Assembly (NCBI RefSeq): GCF_003003125.1
Contig: NZ_PVTZ01000003.1
Location: forward strand, 124,001-188,000
Reading direction: 5' to 3'
Length of the DNA stretch: 64,000 bases
Source of the DNA: Laceyella sediminis
GTDB taxonomy: Bacteria; Bacillota; Bacilli; Thermoactinomycetales; Thermoactinomycetaceae
How positions within the stretch are numbered: the stretch's first letter is position 1; each line of letters opens with the position of its first letter. Of this stretch, positions 17,662-26,810 are shown one piece after another. The notes under the pieces were generated by a model that saw only the letters and a program-made list of their open reading frames with translations, was not told the origin of the DNA and did no database searches. The position numbers and the translations under genes were made by a program.

Positions 17662-18108
17662 TCAATTAATCCACACGGAAACATGCTTAATCTTGTGGAA
17701 AGGATCAGGCATTGACAGGACTTGGACGGGGCTGGTCAATTGCGGAGAGACCACGGCATGAGGTTGTGGCTTAACTTCATTAGCCCAAATGAGCAACCGA
17801 GTGTCATTGATCCGGACAATACTATCAACCTCGATCGCATAGCCGGTTGTCGGCCGAATTCCCAAGGACAATATCACATAAGCAATTCCATCTTTATGAA
17901 CCAATGCATGGCCATCAGTAACCCGCCACTGAAGTTCTTGCACTTTGTTTTTCACTTCATTTGGTAAATACTTAATATTTTCTACAATTTTAAACGAGGT
18001 TTCAAGTGGTTCTTCTGCAGACGCGTAAGAACCGGACGGAATTACTCCCCAAAACGCAAAGACCATCAAGAAAGCGAGCAAACAAACTCTCATTCTTTTC
18101 CCATCCAT
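17662..18108 (-). CDS. Secreted PrcB-C-like domain protein
   Basis: 148 residues: signal peptide (LLAFLMVFAFWGVIPSGSYA) then a domain with YVILSLGIRPTTGYAIEVDS near residue 78, the central motif of the PrcB C-terminal (protease-complex) domain. AAAGGAG lies 9 nt upstream of the ATG. It is followed by another small secreted gene in the same direction. Function unknown; PrcB proteins help assemble secreted protease complexes in spirochaetes, but that role cannot be carried over here. Confidence 0.65.
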   Translation of the reverse strand: MDGKRMRVCLLAFLMVFAFWGVIPSGSYASAEEPLETSFKIVENIKYLPNEVKNKVQELQWRVTDGHALVHKDGIAYVILSLGIRPTTGYAIEVDSIVRINDTRLLIWANEVKPQPHAVVSPQLTSPVQVLSMPDPFHKIKHVSVWIN

Positions 18109-18546
18109 ATTTAAAAACTCCTTTCTAAAATTTATTCCTTCTCTATATTAACATACTTAGCTGAATATTTGCATATAGAACACAATAAAAATAAATATGA
18201 TTTACAATATAAAAAGTAGGTAACACGCCTGTCATCCGCTAAAACCTCACTTTTCCTTTGTATTTTCCCAATCCAATTAAAACCAATACGCACGAAAAAG
18301 TTAAATAATAAAAATCAATATATATTTTTCACACAAACCCCATCTCTACACTGCTATTTATTCTCCCCTTACACCAGTCGCTTTACACTGGCATTATCGC
18401 ACTCCCGGCAAATCCTCCTCATCCAGCTACTCGCCGAACACTTTCCCCAAGGGTAATAATGTGTGTAAAGACGCCTCTCGACGTATGATTAACAAATATT
18501 TCACTCTAGTGTGCCGTTTATAAAAAGGCTGTCCTGTATAATCCAA
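18109..18546. other. AT-rich intergenic region without a gene
   Basis: I see no supported gene, RNA or strong hairpin. The left part holds the promoter region of the PrcB-like gene; the right part borders MITE copy 3. Confidence 0.5.
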
Positions 18547-18681
18547 CTAGGGTATGTCTGGCAAATCAAGTTTTATGGAAAAAGCGGCGGAAAAACCTTT
18601 TTTCGATGAGCACCTCGTTACGCGTGAAGCGCATGAGAAAAGGTTTTGGAGCCGCTGGCCTATTCATCAGACACGCTCTAG
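18547..18681. repeat. MITE-like repeat, copy 3 (inverted)
   Basis: 135 bp with CTAG at both ends, inverted relative to copies 1 and 2: starts CTAGGGTATGTCTGGCAAAT and ends CATCAGACACGCTCTAG. Same internal segment (GAGCACCTCGTTACGCGTGA). Confidence 0.8.
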
Positions 18682-18747
18682 GGCATGCCTCACACGGAAA
18701 ACAGTTAGTGCAATGCACCCTCCAATTCATCACGAAAGGAACATGAC

Positions 18748-19695
18748 ATGAAACATTTGCAACACTGGAAAGTGATTTTGGCCTCCTCCTTGCTCGCAAC
18801 CAGCCTTCCATGGGGCTTCGGTCAAGCAGCTGCTGCCGAGAAAGTCGTCACCAGCCACGATTATAAACTGACCATCACCTATGACGACAAAACGCTCGAA
18901 CCAGCCATCGCCAAATACACGCTCGCTTTCAAACGCTCTTATTGGCTGATGGCCAAAGCCTACAGTCCACAAATTGCCCCCAATGAGGTATTTATCCGAT
19001 TTGTGAAAAACAGCAAATACCCCATCGCCTACACCGTGGGCAACACGATATACATCAACCCCGACTGGGCGAAGAAAAACCAACATGACGAAGGCATGCT
19101 CGTGCATGAGCTGTTTCATGTCGTCGATGCCTATCCCAATCAGACGACTGCCCCGAGCTGGGTGAAAGAAGGGTTGGCCGATTACGCTCGCTCGCGTTAC
19201 CATATCAAAAAGCCCGGAACCATGTTGAAAATTCATCAAAAGATCCAACAAAACCAATATTCCGAGCAACTGTTTAAAGAATATACAGGAAAAACAGTTG
19301 ATCAACTCTGGGCTGAATACAAAAAAAACCCAGGCTCGGTGGAAGCGCTCAATTGGGTTTTCAAAAATAACAAAGCCCGTTACAACGGTGAACAAGGAGC
19401 CGGAAAATGGGTAACATATTTCGATTTCAATTACGTTCCTGGCTCCCAAAATTATTTGCGTGTGCGCAATATGAGCAAAACGCAAGGCACCGTCACCTTT
19501 CAAGTGTTCAACAAAAAAACGGGCAAGGCAGTCCGCACTTACTCCGTCGTGCTCAAAGCAAATGAAGTCAAGCGTTACGATCCCCTGTCCAAGGCACTGA
19601 AAGAGCCACCGAAAGGTAATTACACCTTGCGCGTCAAGATCCCCAAAGGCATGAAGATCGATTTTGAACTTAATTACGGCAATCAAACTTATTGA
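18748..19695 (+). CDS. Secreted basic-secretory-protein-like putative metallopeptidase
   Basis: 315 residues. Signal peptide ends near GQAAAAE. The mature part has MLVHELFHVVDAYPN (HExxH zinc motif, about residue 115) and, further on, WVKEGLADYARSRY, the pair of motifs typical of the plant-type basic secretory protein family, predicted zinc peptidases. The C-terminal ~95 residues form a beta-rich domain (NYLRVRNMSKTQGTVTFQVF) that may bind the cell surface. Start ATG with GAAAGGAACATGAC upstream. A perfect terminator follows. Confidence 0.8.
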   Translation: MKHLQHWKVILASSLLATSLPWGFGQAAAAEKVVTSHDYKLTITYDDKTLEPAIAKYTLAFKRSYWLMAKAYSPQIAPNEVFIRFVKNSKYPIAYTVGNTIYINPDWAKKNQHDEGMLVHELFHVVDAYPNQTTAPSWVKEGLADYARSRYHIKKPGTMLKIHQKIQQNQYSEQLFKEYTGKTVDQLWAEYKKNPGSVEALNWVFKNNKARYNGEQGAGKWVTYFDFNYVPGSQNYLRVRNMSKTQGTVTFQVFNKKTGKAVRTYSVVLKANEVKRYDPLSKALKEPPKGNYTLRVKIPKGMKIDFELNYGNQTY

Positions 19696-19696
19696 C

Positions 19697-19730
19697 AAAG
19701 AGGCTACCACACACCGTGGTAGCCTCTTTT
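19697..19730 (+). terminator. Terminator
   Basis: Perfect stem AAAGAGGCTACCAC/GTGGTAGCCTCTTT with a 6-nt loop region and T tail. Confidence 0.9.
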
Positions 19731-20011
19731 GCATGTTTTGTTGCAACAATAAATCGCTTATCTATTTTTTATTTGCTTGCGTCAGTTCATAACAAATCGC
19801 ATGATTTTAATAGAGGTGTTTTGAAAAACCTACCGCATTGCTCCCCAAGTGCTGGGGAAACAAATGCCAACCTTCAGTGTATGCTCATGTGAGAAACACC
19901 TCGTTTTATGCCATCCAGCTACAAGGTGGCGCATCATAATGAAGCCCGAACCAAGAACAATCTGTCTCGGCCTTGTTTTTCTCAAATAAATCCAGAAAGG
20001 GGGCAACGCAG

Positions 20012-20917
20012 ATGGCAACTGTGGTGCAAACCAATGTATTCGGCATGACTACGGATGGTGGTAATCCTTGTCCCTTGGTATTGGGTGGGGAGTCCTTGAC
20101 AAGTGAGCAAATGCAGCAGATCGCCGCTCGTTTTGGTGTTGAAACAGCCTTTATCTTGTCTCCTGACCGTCCCGCTTCGCTTTTCAAACTGAGATACTTT
20201 GTTCCTAACCATGAGATGTCGATGTGCGTTCATGCCACTGTAGGAGCTGTCAGCTATTGGTGCATGTCGCAACAGATGAACCAAATACAAGGAACGATAG
20301 AAACTTCGCTGGGCGAGGTGAAAGTGCGGGCGCAAGAAAAGTACGGCCGTTTGCAGGTCACCGTGAACCAATTCCCCCCTGTGTTCAGCGAGAAAAATCC
20401 TGGGATCGCAGAAGTGGCGCAAGCCTTAAAGATCAGCGAGGAAGCATTCGATCTGAGTGTGGGGCCGATCCAATCAGTCTCCACCGCCCGCCCCAAGCTA
20501 ATGATTCCCCTTCGCAACGGCAACACACTGCAACGATTGGAACCTGATTTCGCATTACTCTGGGAACTGTGTGACCGATTTGGGACAACCGGCTTTTATC
20601 CATTCACATTGCGTCCCCAATCCACCCCATGTGATGTTGAAGCCCGACAATTTCCCAACCAAGTCGGATACAACGAAGATCCGGCGACAGGAGTGGCTGC
20701 TTGTGCACTCGGTGCATACCTTGCTTTTTATTCCCCTTCCCGCCATCAGCAGAATGGTCGGTATGCGTACACTGTCGGACAGGGATTTGCCATGGGAAGG
20801 CCCAGTTTGCTCGAAACGGCAGGCATTGTGAGTAGGAACCGCATTACCCAAACATACGTGGGTGGAACGGCAACCATTTCGCAAATGAAAGAAGTGGCCT
20901 TGCAATCGCTCCTTTGA
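20012..20917 (+). CDS. PhzF family isomerase
   Basis: 301-residue protein of the PhzF/diaminopimelate-epimerase-like fold. Motifs: NVFGMTTDGGNPCPLVL at the start, FGVETAFILSP with the catalytic-type Glu (about residue 45), RYFVPNHEMSMCVHATVGAV near 62 and a C-terminal NEDPATGVAACALGAYLAFY. The frame opens at 19973, but AAAGGGGGC 9 nt before the ATG at 20012 fixes the start. Substrate unknown; most members are uncharacterised. Confidence 0.88.
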   Translation: MATVVQTNVFGMTTDGGNPCPLVLGGESLTSEQMQQIAARFGVETAFILSPDRPASLFKLRYFVPNHEMSMCVHATVGAVSYWCMSQQMNQIQGTIETSLGEVKVRAQEKYGRLQVTVNQFPPVFSEKNPGIAEVAQALKISEEAFDLSVGPIQSVSTARPKLMIPLRNGNTLQRLEPDFALLWELCDRFGTTGFYPFTLRPQSTPCDVEARQFPNQVGYNEDPATGVAACALGAYLAFYSPSRHQQNGRYAYTVGQGFAMGRPSLLETAGIVSRNRITQTYVGGTATISQMKEVALQSLL

Positions 20918-20937
20918 CAAGCGGCAAACGTCGTTCT

Positions 20938-21354
20938 TCAGCTGTTAACAGGCCTTTTGTCCAATATCTCCCGCCGTTGGAACCCAAACTGCTCATACAA
21001 GCCGTGCGCATCGCGCGTAGCCAGTATCATATACGTGTGACGCACGGCGGGGTGCTCCCCCAACACTTGCATCATCCATTTTGCCAGCCCCTGGCCCCTG
21101 TGGCGCGGATCGATAATCACATCACAAATCCATGAAAAGGTCGCGTAATCTGTCACCACTCGCATAAATCCGACTTGCCCTTCCTCTCCGTAAAGGCCGA
21201 AACATAATGAGTGTTCAATGCTCTTTATCACCGTTTCCCGCGAACGTTTTGCAGCCCAATAACTTGTCTGCAACAACTGATGAATGGTATCCAACTCCAA
21301 TAACTCTTTGCTATCACTGATACGATACGGTAAACTTGCGTGCTTCCATTCCAT
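20938..21354 (-). CDS. GNAT family N-acetyltransferase
   Basis: 138 residues. Acetyl-CoA binding motif A is VIIDPRHRGQGLAKWMMQVL (with R-G-Q-G-L), followed by LATRDAHGLYEQFGF (motif B). TTGGAGGAACAAAAG precedes the ATG at 21354; the TTG inside this site at 21369 is less likely. Substrate unknown. Convergent with the PhzF-like gene with only ~20 bp between stops. Confidence 0.85.
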   Translation of the reverse strand: MEWKHASLPYRISDSKELLELDTIHQLLQTSYWAAKRSRETVIKSIEHSLCFGLYGEEGQVGFMRVVTDYATFSWICDVIIDPRHRGQGLAKWMMQVLGEHPAVRHTYMILATRDAHGLYEQFGFQRREILDKRPVNS

Positions 21355-21631
21355 CTTTTGTTCCTCCAAGATGCATTTTTTTCAGTATAATCGAACAGGA
21401 TGTATAGAAGAATAGTTTATATTTTACCTATTTTCACAGACACAAAAATGTTAGAAATAAAGAAAATTGGATACAAAACGAGGAACTATCCTCATACATA
21501 CGATAACTGGCATATTACGTGATTACATCCATCATAAAAAGGGTATATGGGAAGTGTCAGGAGACAGGGACAACGAGCTCCTCCTCCCAACTCCTTCTCA
21601 TCATGAGTCAACACATAAGGAGACGAACATT

Positions 21632-21820
21632 ATGAATAATCGTCAATCATTTTATGCCTTAGGCGTGGGCACCGGCGTCTCTGTGGGCGTAGCCATCGGC
21701 TTAGCCCTTGACAATTTGGCACTCGGCATTGGCATCGGCCTTTCCATTGGATGCTTGTCCGGCTCGTTCCTAGAGAGAAACTCTTCTAAATCGACTGAAA
21801 AGAATCAAATAAACCCATAA
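21632..21820 (+). CDS. Glycine-zipper small membrane protein (62 aa)
   Basis: 62 residues starting MNNRQSFYALGVGTGVSVGV. The central stretch is Gly every fourth residue (GVGTGVSVGVAIGLALDNLA, then LGIGIGLSIGCLSGSFLE), a glycine-zipper membrane hairpin. TAAGGAG is 9 nt upstream of the ATG; the frame is open back to 21467 without a site. No partner gene is evident. Confidence 0.7.
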   Translation: MNNRQSFYALGVGTGVSVGVAIGLALDNLALGIGIGLSIGCLSGSFLERNSSKSTEKNQINP

Positions 21821-21979
21821 TAAGCAATTGTTTATCAAAAATAAAAAACGGTGCAAAAGGAAAAGAAGGGGAGAAGCTCTTCTTTTTTTTTTGGCTGAAC
21901 CGCCGCCTGCGCCATGCGTAAACCCGGCACACCTCACGTATTTTTTCACCAACAAGGGCACACTTCTCAAAAAAAATGA

Positions 21980-22011
21980 TTGACATTGACGTATACGTAA
22001 AGGTGTACAGT
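21980..22011 (+). promoter_or_regulatory. MerR-type promoter with over-long spacer
   Basis: -35 TTGACA (21980-21985) and -10 TACAGT (22006-22011) are 20 bp apart. The spacer holds the dyad GACGTATACGTAAAGGTGT. Such 19-20 bp spacers with internal dyads are typical of promoters activated by MerR proteins, and the gene that follows encodes one. Confidence 0.75.
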
Positions 22012-22033
22012 GAAGGTGTCAGGAGGTGAGCAC

Positions 22034-22795
22034 ATGGAATACACGGTGCAGAAGCTAAGTCAGTTGGCGGGGGTAAGCACACGAACATTGCGGTACTATG
22101 ATGAGATCGGGATTCTGAAGCCGGCCAGAATCAACTCCTCGGGATATCGCATCTATGGGTCGGCGGAAGTCGACCGCTTGCAACAGATTTTGTTTTACAA
22201 AGAATTGGGTGTCAACTTAGACACGATTAAAAAAATCGTTACTTCCCCCGATTACGATGGAACAACAGCGCTTCGAGAACACCATGAGCGGCTCCTCGAC
22301 AAACGCAAGCAGCTAGACGTGCTGATTACTAATGTGGAAAAAACCATCGCTGCGGCGGAAGGGAGAACCATCATGAGCGACAAAGAAAAATTTGAAGGTT
22401 TCAAGCAAAAGTTAATTGAGGAGAATGAAGCAAAATACGGGGAAGAAATCCGTTCCAAATATGGTGACGATGTCGTAAACCGGTCGAATGAAATATTAAA
22501 AAACATGACCCCCGAAGCATTTGAGAGGGCGAATCGGTTGGCGGATGAGATCTTGGACACGCTGGCCGAAGCTTTCGCCAATGGCGACCCGGCAAGTGAC
22601 CTCGCACAAAAAACAGCAGAATTGCACAAGCAATGGTTGCTGCATTATTGGGCTGAATACACCCCGGAAGCCCATGCAGGCCTGGCTCAGATGTATGTGG
22701 AAGATGAACGGTTCAAAGCATACTATGAAAAACAGCCAGGCATGGCCGAATTTTTGCGAGACGCCATTCACATCTACACCGGCGCCGCGAAATAA
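22034..22795 (+). CDS. MerR family regulator with TipAS antibiotic-recognition domain
   Basis: 253 residues, TipAL/Mta type. The N-terminal winged helix (VQKLSQLAGVSTRTLRYYDE, then GILKPARINSSGYRIYG) is followed by a coiled-coil linker (~75-115) and a C-terminal TipAS domain (~120-253: FERANRLADEILDTLAEA, HKQWLLHYWAEYTPEAHAGL, MAEFLRDAIHIYTG) that binds thiopeptides or other drugs in homologues. Start at ATG 22034 with AGGAGGTGAGCAC upstream. Likely autoregulated through the long-spacer promoter in front of it. No efflux or resistance gene is adjacent. Confidence 0.9.
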   Translation: MEYTVQKLSQLAGVSTRTLRYYDEIGILKPARINSSGYRIYGSAEVDRLQQILFYKELGVNLDTIKKIVTSPDYDGTTALREHHERLLDKRKQLDVLITNVEKTIAAAEGRTIMSDKEKFEGFKQKLIEENEAKYGEEIRSKYGDDVVNRSNEILKNMTPEAFERANRLADEILDTLAEAFANGDPASDLAQKTAELHKQWLLHYWAEYTPEAHAGLAQMYVEDERFKAYYEKQPGMAEFLRDAIHIYTGAAK

Positions 22796-22812
22796 ACAAA
22801 CCGTGCAGATGC

Positions 22813-22847
22813 AAGAAACCGGCAGGCTTAGCCCGCCGGTTTCTTTT
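22813..22847 (+). terminator. Terminator
   Basis: AAGAAACCGGC/GCCGGTTTCTT stem followed by TTG. Confidence 0.8.
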
Positions 22848-22885
22848 GTGTGCATGCGATATGTTGGCGTACCTCGGCGCCGTAT

Positions 22886-23449
22886 TCATTGAGCTGGCTT
22901 AAGCTCAAGCATGACGCCATATCCTCCCTTCACCTTCACATCAGCCCAGACCTTGCCTTGCCGGGCCAGCTTTTCCCACTCCAGACCGCTGTCTTCCTCA
23001 ACATAATAGCGATCCAATTGGTAATCGATAGCGTACTTGGTTCGCCGTTGGCCGTTTTCCCATTGCCAAATCGGCATCAACTCGCCCTTGAGATACAGGG
23101 AAGTGCGAGGTCGTTGCTCAGACACATGGGCGACAACCGCTGTCCGCCCGTTCTTCCGCAGGGAAACATACACAGGATAACGGTCGACTCCTGGATTCTT
23201 CTCCATTTTCTGCACCAGCGCTTTGTCAACCACGGAGCCGTCCACCTCTTCAATCGCAAATCGGAGTTGTACATAATCACCGTAAAATAGATCCCTGGGG
23301 TCAACCGGAACGGTCTGCAATGTGATACGTTCCCCCGCGTACAATGCCAGCAACGGCTGAACCGTCATTGATAACAAAATCCCCACCGGAACAAGGAGCG
23401 CAATCCAAAACCAACGAGTTGGATAAATGCGGCCTGCGTTCTTCTTCAT
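22886..23449 (-). CDS. GDYXXLXY domain membrane-anchored protein
   Basis: 187 residues with an N-terminal membrane helix (FWIALLVPVGILLSMTVQPL) and the signature DPRDLFYGDYVQLRF near residue 55, the GDYxxLxY motif that names the family. The rest is an extracellular beta-rich domain. Its ATG overlaps the stop of the DUF2157 gene (ATGA, 23446-23449). The two families are known to co-occur; function is unknown. Confidence 0.85.
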   Translation of the reverse strand: MKKNAGRIYPTRWFWIALLVPVGILLSMTVQPLLALYAGERITLQTVPVDPRDLFYGDYVQLRFAIEEVDGSVVDKALVQKMEKNPGVDRYPVYVSLRKNGRTAVVAHVSEQRPRTSLYLKGELMPIWQWENGQRRTKYAIDYQLDRYYVEEDSGLEWEKLARQGKVWADVKVKGGYGVMLELKPAQ

Positions 23450-24549
23450 GCTCGCTCCCCCTTTTTCTTCCGGCTTCTTTCAATCCAAAATCCACAACCG
23501 ATCAGCAATCCGCCCGCCAGCAAGAAATAGAGCGATTTGGGCAAGAAGTCATAGGACAGATCAAGATAAAAACGGAAAATGAGTACACAAGTAATGATGA
23601 CAGCCGGAAGGCTTCCTTTTTTTATGGAATACAAAATCAGAGCCAGATAAGCAGCGGCCACAAGCACGCCCAACCCCGCAAAACCGAAGGTCCGCTCCCA
23701 TACTTGCCAATATTCCGGAAAGGTGAGAAAAACGGCAGCCAAGCCATGAACCATCCCTCCCTGCCACTTTAGTACAGCCGCATACCTCTGGCTAGGGAGC
23801 AAAGCCATCGTGACACCAAGCACTAACAAAACCGCTGACATGACGCCTCCAGACAGATTGAAATAACCCATCGTCGCCCAAATCAAATAAATCGCCAACC
23901 CATTGGCAAAGAATAACACGAGCTTCGATTTTCCCAACACCCGTTCATTCAGCCAATAGCTCAACGGAACCATCGCCAATGTCAAAAACGGATAATCAAC
24001 CCCCTCATCCCAAGCTGCTGACGTATAAACACCCATTAAAGTAATAGCAAACAGAGCCACCCATTTGTCTTTCAAGTAAAAGATCAGCGGGATCGCCCCG
24101 ATGGCCCACGCCAGAAAAGCCTGAGAATAATGTGATGAGAAATGAAACATTTGTCCAATCAAAAAGATGCCCGCTCCAAAAATCGCCAAACCAATATAAT
24201 ACAAACTTTTTGCCGTTTTGGGATAGGGCCGCTCCAGGCGCCAACCCGCTACATAAGCCCCTACCAAGCCACACAAGATGAGCAGGAACTTCACGATTCT
24301 GGGAAGCTCACTCCAGTTGCCGGCAATGAAACTTAACACCCCGACCCCCACCAGCAATGCGCCGATAACCAAAAGAACTCGGATGAAATTGAGCCCGCCC
24401 CGCACTTCATAATCCGACAGGATCGCGCGCACCTGCTCCGCCTGGATCCGTCCTTCTCGTTCATGCCATAACAACTCTTGTTTCAGCCATGCAAACCGGG
24501 AAGGAGAAATCATCCTGTGTCCTTTTTGATTCACATCATTCTTTTCCAT
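23446..24549 (-). CDS. DUF2157 domain polytopic membrane protein
   Basis: 367 residues: a short cytoplasmic N-terminal helical domain (FAWLKQELLWHEREGRIQ) followed by about ten membrane segments (e.g. VLLVIGALLVGVGVLSFIAG, FLLILCGLVGAYVAGW, LFAITLMGVYTSAAW), the DUF2157 layout. AAAGGAG stands 11 nt upstream. First gene of a two-gene operon with the GDYXXLXY protein. Function unknown. Confidence 0.85.
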   Translation of the reverse strand: MEKNDVNQKGHRMISPSRFAWLKQELLWHEREGRIQAEQVRAILSDYEVRGGLNFIRVLLVIGALLVGVGVLSFIAGNWSELPRIVKFLLILCGLVGAYVAGWRLERPYPKTAKSLYYIGLAIFGAGIFLIGQMFHFSSHYSQAFLAWAIGAIPLIFYLKDKWVALFAITLMGVYTSAAWDEGVDYPFLTLAMVPLSYWLNERVLGKSKLVLFFANGLAIYLIWATMGYFNLSGGVMSAVLLVLGVTMALLPSQRYAAVLKWQGGMVHGLAAVFLTFPEYWQVWERTFGFAGLGVLVAAAYLALILYSIKKGSLPAVIITCVLIFRFYLDLSYDFLPKSLYFLLAGGLLIGCGFWIERSRKKKGERA

Positions 24550-24785
24550 TCATCAAACTACTCCTTTCTCCGTAATAATCCCATGCATACGCCAATTTCC
24601 CTTCACCCTCAATCTCAAACCTCTTCCGTCGGGAAAACTTATTGGCCGCCGCTCTTTTTTAAAAAACAATAGGAAATCGTCATTGATTTATCTAATATAT
24701 ACTTATTAGCCACACTATATCACCCATTGGATGTTGCCGTCATCTCGGGACTTTTCAGCTTAACCCATTTTTTAGAAAGGGGAGG

Positions 24786-25493
24786 GTGACCCTGAGCAAA
24801 TATATCATCATTGATCCCGGCCATGGAGGGAAAGACACTGGTGCAGTAGGATTCGGACTGCAAGAAAAAGAGGTTGTGCTTAACATTGCCAAGCGAATGA
24901 ATGACCACTTTGGCCAATATGATGATGCAGTGGTTTCTCTGACAAGATGGGACGACCGCTTTCTTGAGCTGAATGAGCGAGCCGCCTTCGCAAATAAACG
25001 AAATTGTGACTTGTTCATATCCATCCATAACAACTCCGCCAGTGGTTCAGCAAGCGGATTTGAATCATTTATCCACCCCAATGCGGCTTCAGTGACGGCG
25101 CGTTATCAAGGAATGGTGCATGATCGCGTGATGGAATATTTGACGCAACACAATATTAACGATCGGGGTAAAAAACGCGCCAACTTTGCAGTACTCCGAG
25201 AAACCAACATGCCGGCGATCTTGCTTGAAAATTTGTTCATCTCCAACAAAAAAGAAAACCAGTTGTTGCGTGACGCGCAATTTTTGGACGGGTTGGCTCA
25301 ATCCATTGTCGAAGGAATCGCAAAAGCGCTGGGATTGAGCAAAAAAGATACAACTCCGAAGCCGATGTATCGCGTCACCGTAAACGGCGCCTTTGTTGTA
25401 GATACCGCTTACCCGGCTATCATCAAAGAGAAAGTCGAAAAAGCGGTGCTTGACCAAGCCGATGAAATTATCATTAAAAAGCGAGATATCTGA
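24786..25493 (+). CDS. N-acetylmuramoyl-L-alanine amidase (Amidase_3)
   Basis: About 235 residues; zinc amidase cleaving the bond between muramic acid and the stem peptide. Zn ligands and catalytic Glu: IIIDPGHGGKDTGAVG (His), QEKEVVLNIAKRM (Glu), LFISIHNNSASG (His), AILLENLFISN (catalytic Glu). A small C-terminal domain (YRVTVNGAFVVDTAY) resembles a sporulation-related SPOR-like tail. There is no signal peptide, which is common for CwlC-like mother-cell lytic enzymes. GTG at 24786 follows the AGGGGAGG directly; the CTG six bases later would be spaced better. Confidence 0.88.
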   Translation: MTLSKYIIIDPGHGGKDTGAVGFGLQEKEVVLNIAKRMNDHFGQYDDAVVSLTRWDDRFLELNERAAFANKRNCDLFISIHNNSASGSASGFESFIHPNAASVTARYQGMVHDRVMEYLTQHNINDRGKKRANFAVLRETNMPAILLENLFISNKKENQLLRDAQFLDGLAQSIVEGIAKALGLSKKDTTPKPMYRVTVNGAFVVDTAYPAIIKEKVEKAVLDQADEIIIKKRDI

Positions 25494-25529
25494 TTTTTAT
25501 CATCGCCTTTTCCCTTTGATTCGTTATTT

Positions 25530-25564
25530 CAGGCCCTTGTCGCATTAAATCGACAAGGGCCTGA
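25530..25564. terminator. Very strong hairpin after the amidase gene
   Basis: Perfect 13-bp stem CAGGCCCTTGTCG/CGACAAGGGCCTG with an 8-nt loop; no good T run follows. Confidence 0.65.
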
Positions 25565-25612
25565 TCTGATCGTTAAACGGTAAAGGTTTCCCGGGAAATA
25601 TTGACGCCTTGA

Positions 25613-26521
25613 TCACCCGTTCATTCGCCGTAGCCTCTCCCATCCTGTGGCAGGTGGGCAAACAACATACTTGCACATCTTGCCATCCGGCATTTCAACT
25701 GCAATCAACAACCCATCGGGAACTGGTAGAAGGTGATGGATCTCCCCATCCGGCACCTTCTCCGCAATGAGTGGTGACAGAATCGGGATGAACAACTCTT
25801 CCAGCCACACCCTTTCTTCAAACCAGCGTGGTACGGAAAGCGGCGGAGGATATCCCTCGACGGGGGCACCCAATTGCTGTGCCAAGCCGTCAGGATCACA
25901 TGTGAGCTTATGCCCTGCCCCAACCGCAGCAACAAAGCGCAAGCAAAGTTCAATGGTGTTCACAATTTCTTTGAAACAAAGGGTCCCGTTAGCATAACGA
26001 ATCTCCACAGTGCCGAAGTAAAACCAGGAAGCCAAATTAATGCCGCAACGTTGGGATTGTGGACGACCCGGGCGGAGAAGCGCCTCCTCGCACCTATTAG
26101 CAATAAAGCGCTCACATATCTCCTGTGTGACCGGAGGACAGAAAATCAAGCGGTGCGCGCTAGTACGCAACAAGGATCGCATAGCCTCCTGGCACGACAG
26201 CGCCGCGTCCAACATCGGCAACAAAATGCTCTCTCCCCACGGCTCCAATCCAACATGGACATGAAGGCCACAACTCCAATTGGCACATGCGCCTTGCTCT
26301 TTAAGCCTGGACAGCATCGTTTGGATCTGTTGCCTATCATCCCAGCGGATGGAAGGGGATTTGAGCTCGCTTCCTGAAGCCCTTCCCGTTTCGTCCAGTT
26401 GTTTCTCTTCCAATGACATCACCCAACCCGGCAAACAAGCCAAACGAGCTGGATCACCACCGACAAATTCTATTTCCACGCCAAACGCAAGCTCTTTCCA
26501 ATCAACGATTTTCGGCCACAC
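25613..26521 (-). CDS. Amidoligase-family (ATP-grasp-like/COOH-NH2 ligase) protein
   Basis: About 302 residues. Motifs of the amidoligase enzyme family: LAFGVEIEFVGG near the N-terminus, CGLHVHVGLEPW near residue 90, and YFGTVEIRYANGTL near 175, matching the family's GxExE, HxH and E-x-R blocks. Such enzymes are related to glutamine synthetase and gamma-glutamylcysteine ligase and are predicted to make amide bonds to peptides or small molecules. Start GTG at 26521 is placed 8 nt after GAGAGGAG; GTG 26530 is also possible. No ATP-grasp or glutaminase partner is adjacent. Confidence 0.75.
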   Translation of the reverse strand: MWPKIVDWKELAFGVEIEFVGGDPARLACLPGWVMSLEEKQLDETGRASGSELKSPSIRWDDRQQIQTMLSRLKEQGACANWSCGLHVHVGLEPWGESILLPMLDAALSCQEAMRSLLRTSAHRLIFCPPVTQEICERFIANRCEEALLRPGRPQSQRCGINLASWFYFGTVEIRYANGTLCFKEIVNTIELCLRFVAAVGAGHKLTCDPDGLAQQLGAPVEGYPPPLSVPRWFEERVWLEELFIPILSPLIAEKVPDGEIHHLLPVPDGLLIAVEMPDGKMCKYVVCPPATGWERLRRMNG

Positions 26522-26810
26522 TATACCCACTCCTCTCTATTTGATCGGATCAAACAGAGAGAAGGTGGAGCCCGAGATTAACGGGGGATTTTTTTTCTGT
26601 GCATGATGCCTCTCCTTTTTACGAATTGGTCATTGACCATTCATCATCAAACTACTTCTCTTAAACCGCTTTTTTTCCTCCCCCATTCCCGTTTTCACGA
26701 TCCCTATCAGATGAAAAAAGGTATAATCATTTGCCAACAGTAGACAATAAAAAGGGTTAATTGAACGATATAATAGGTGTGAAGACAAAAAGATAAGAAA
26801 AGGAGACACT

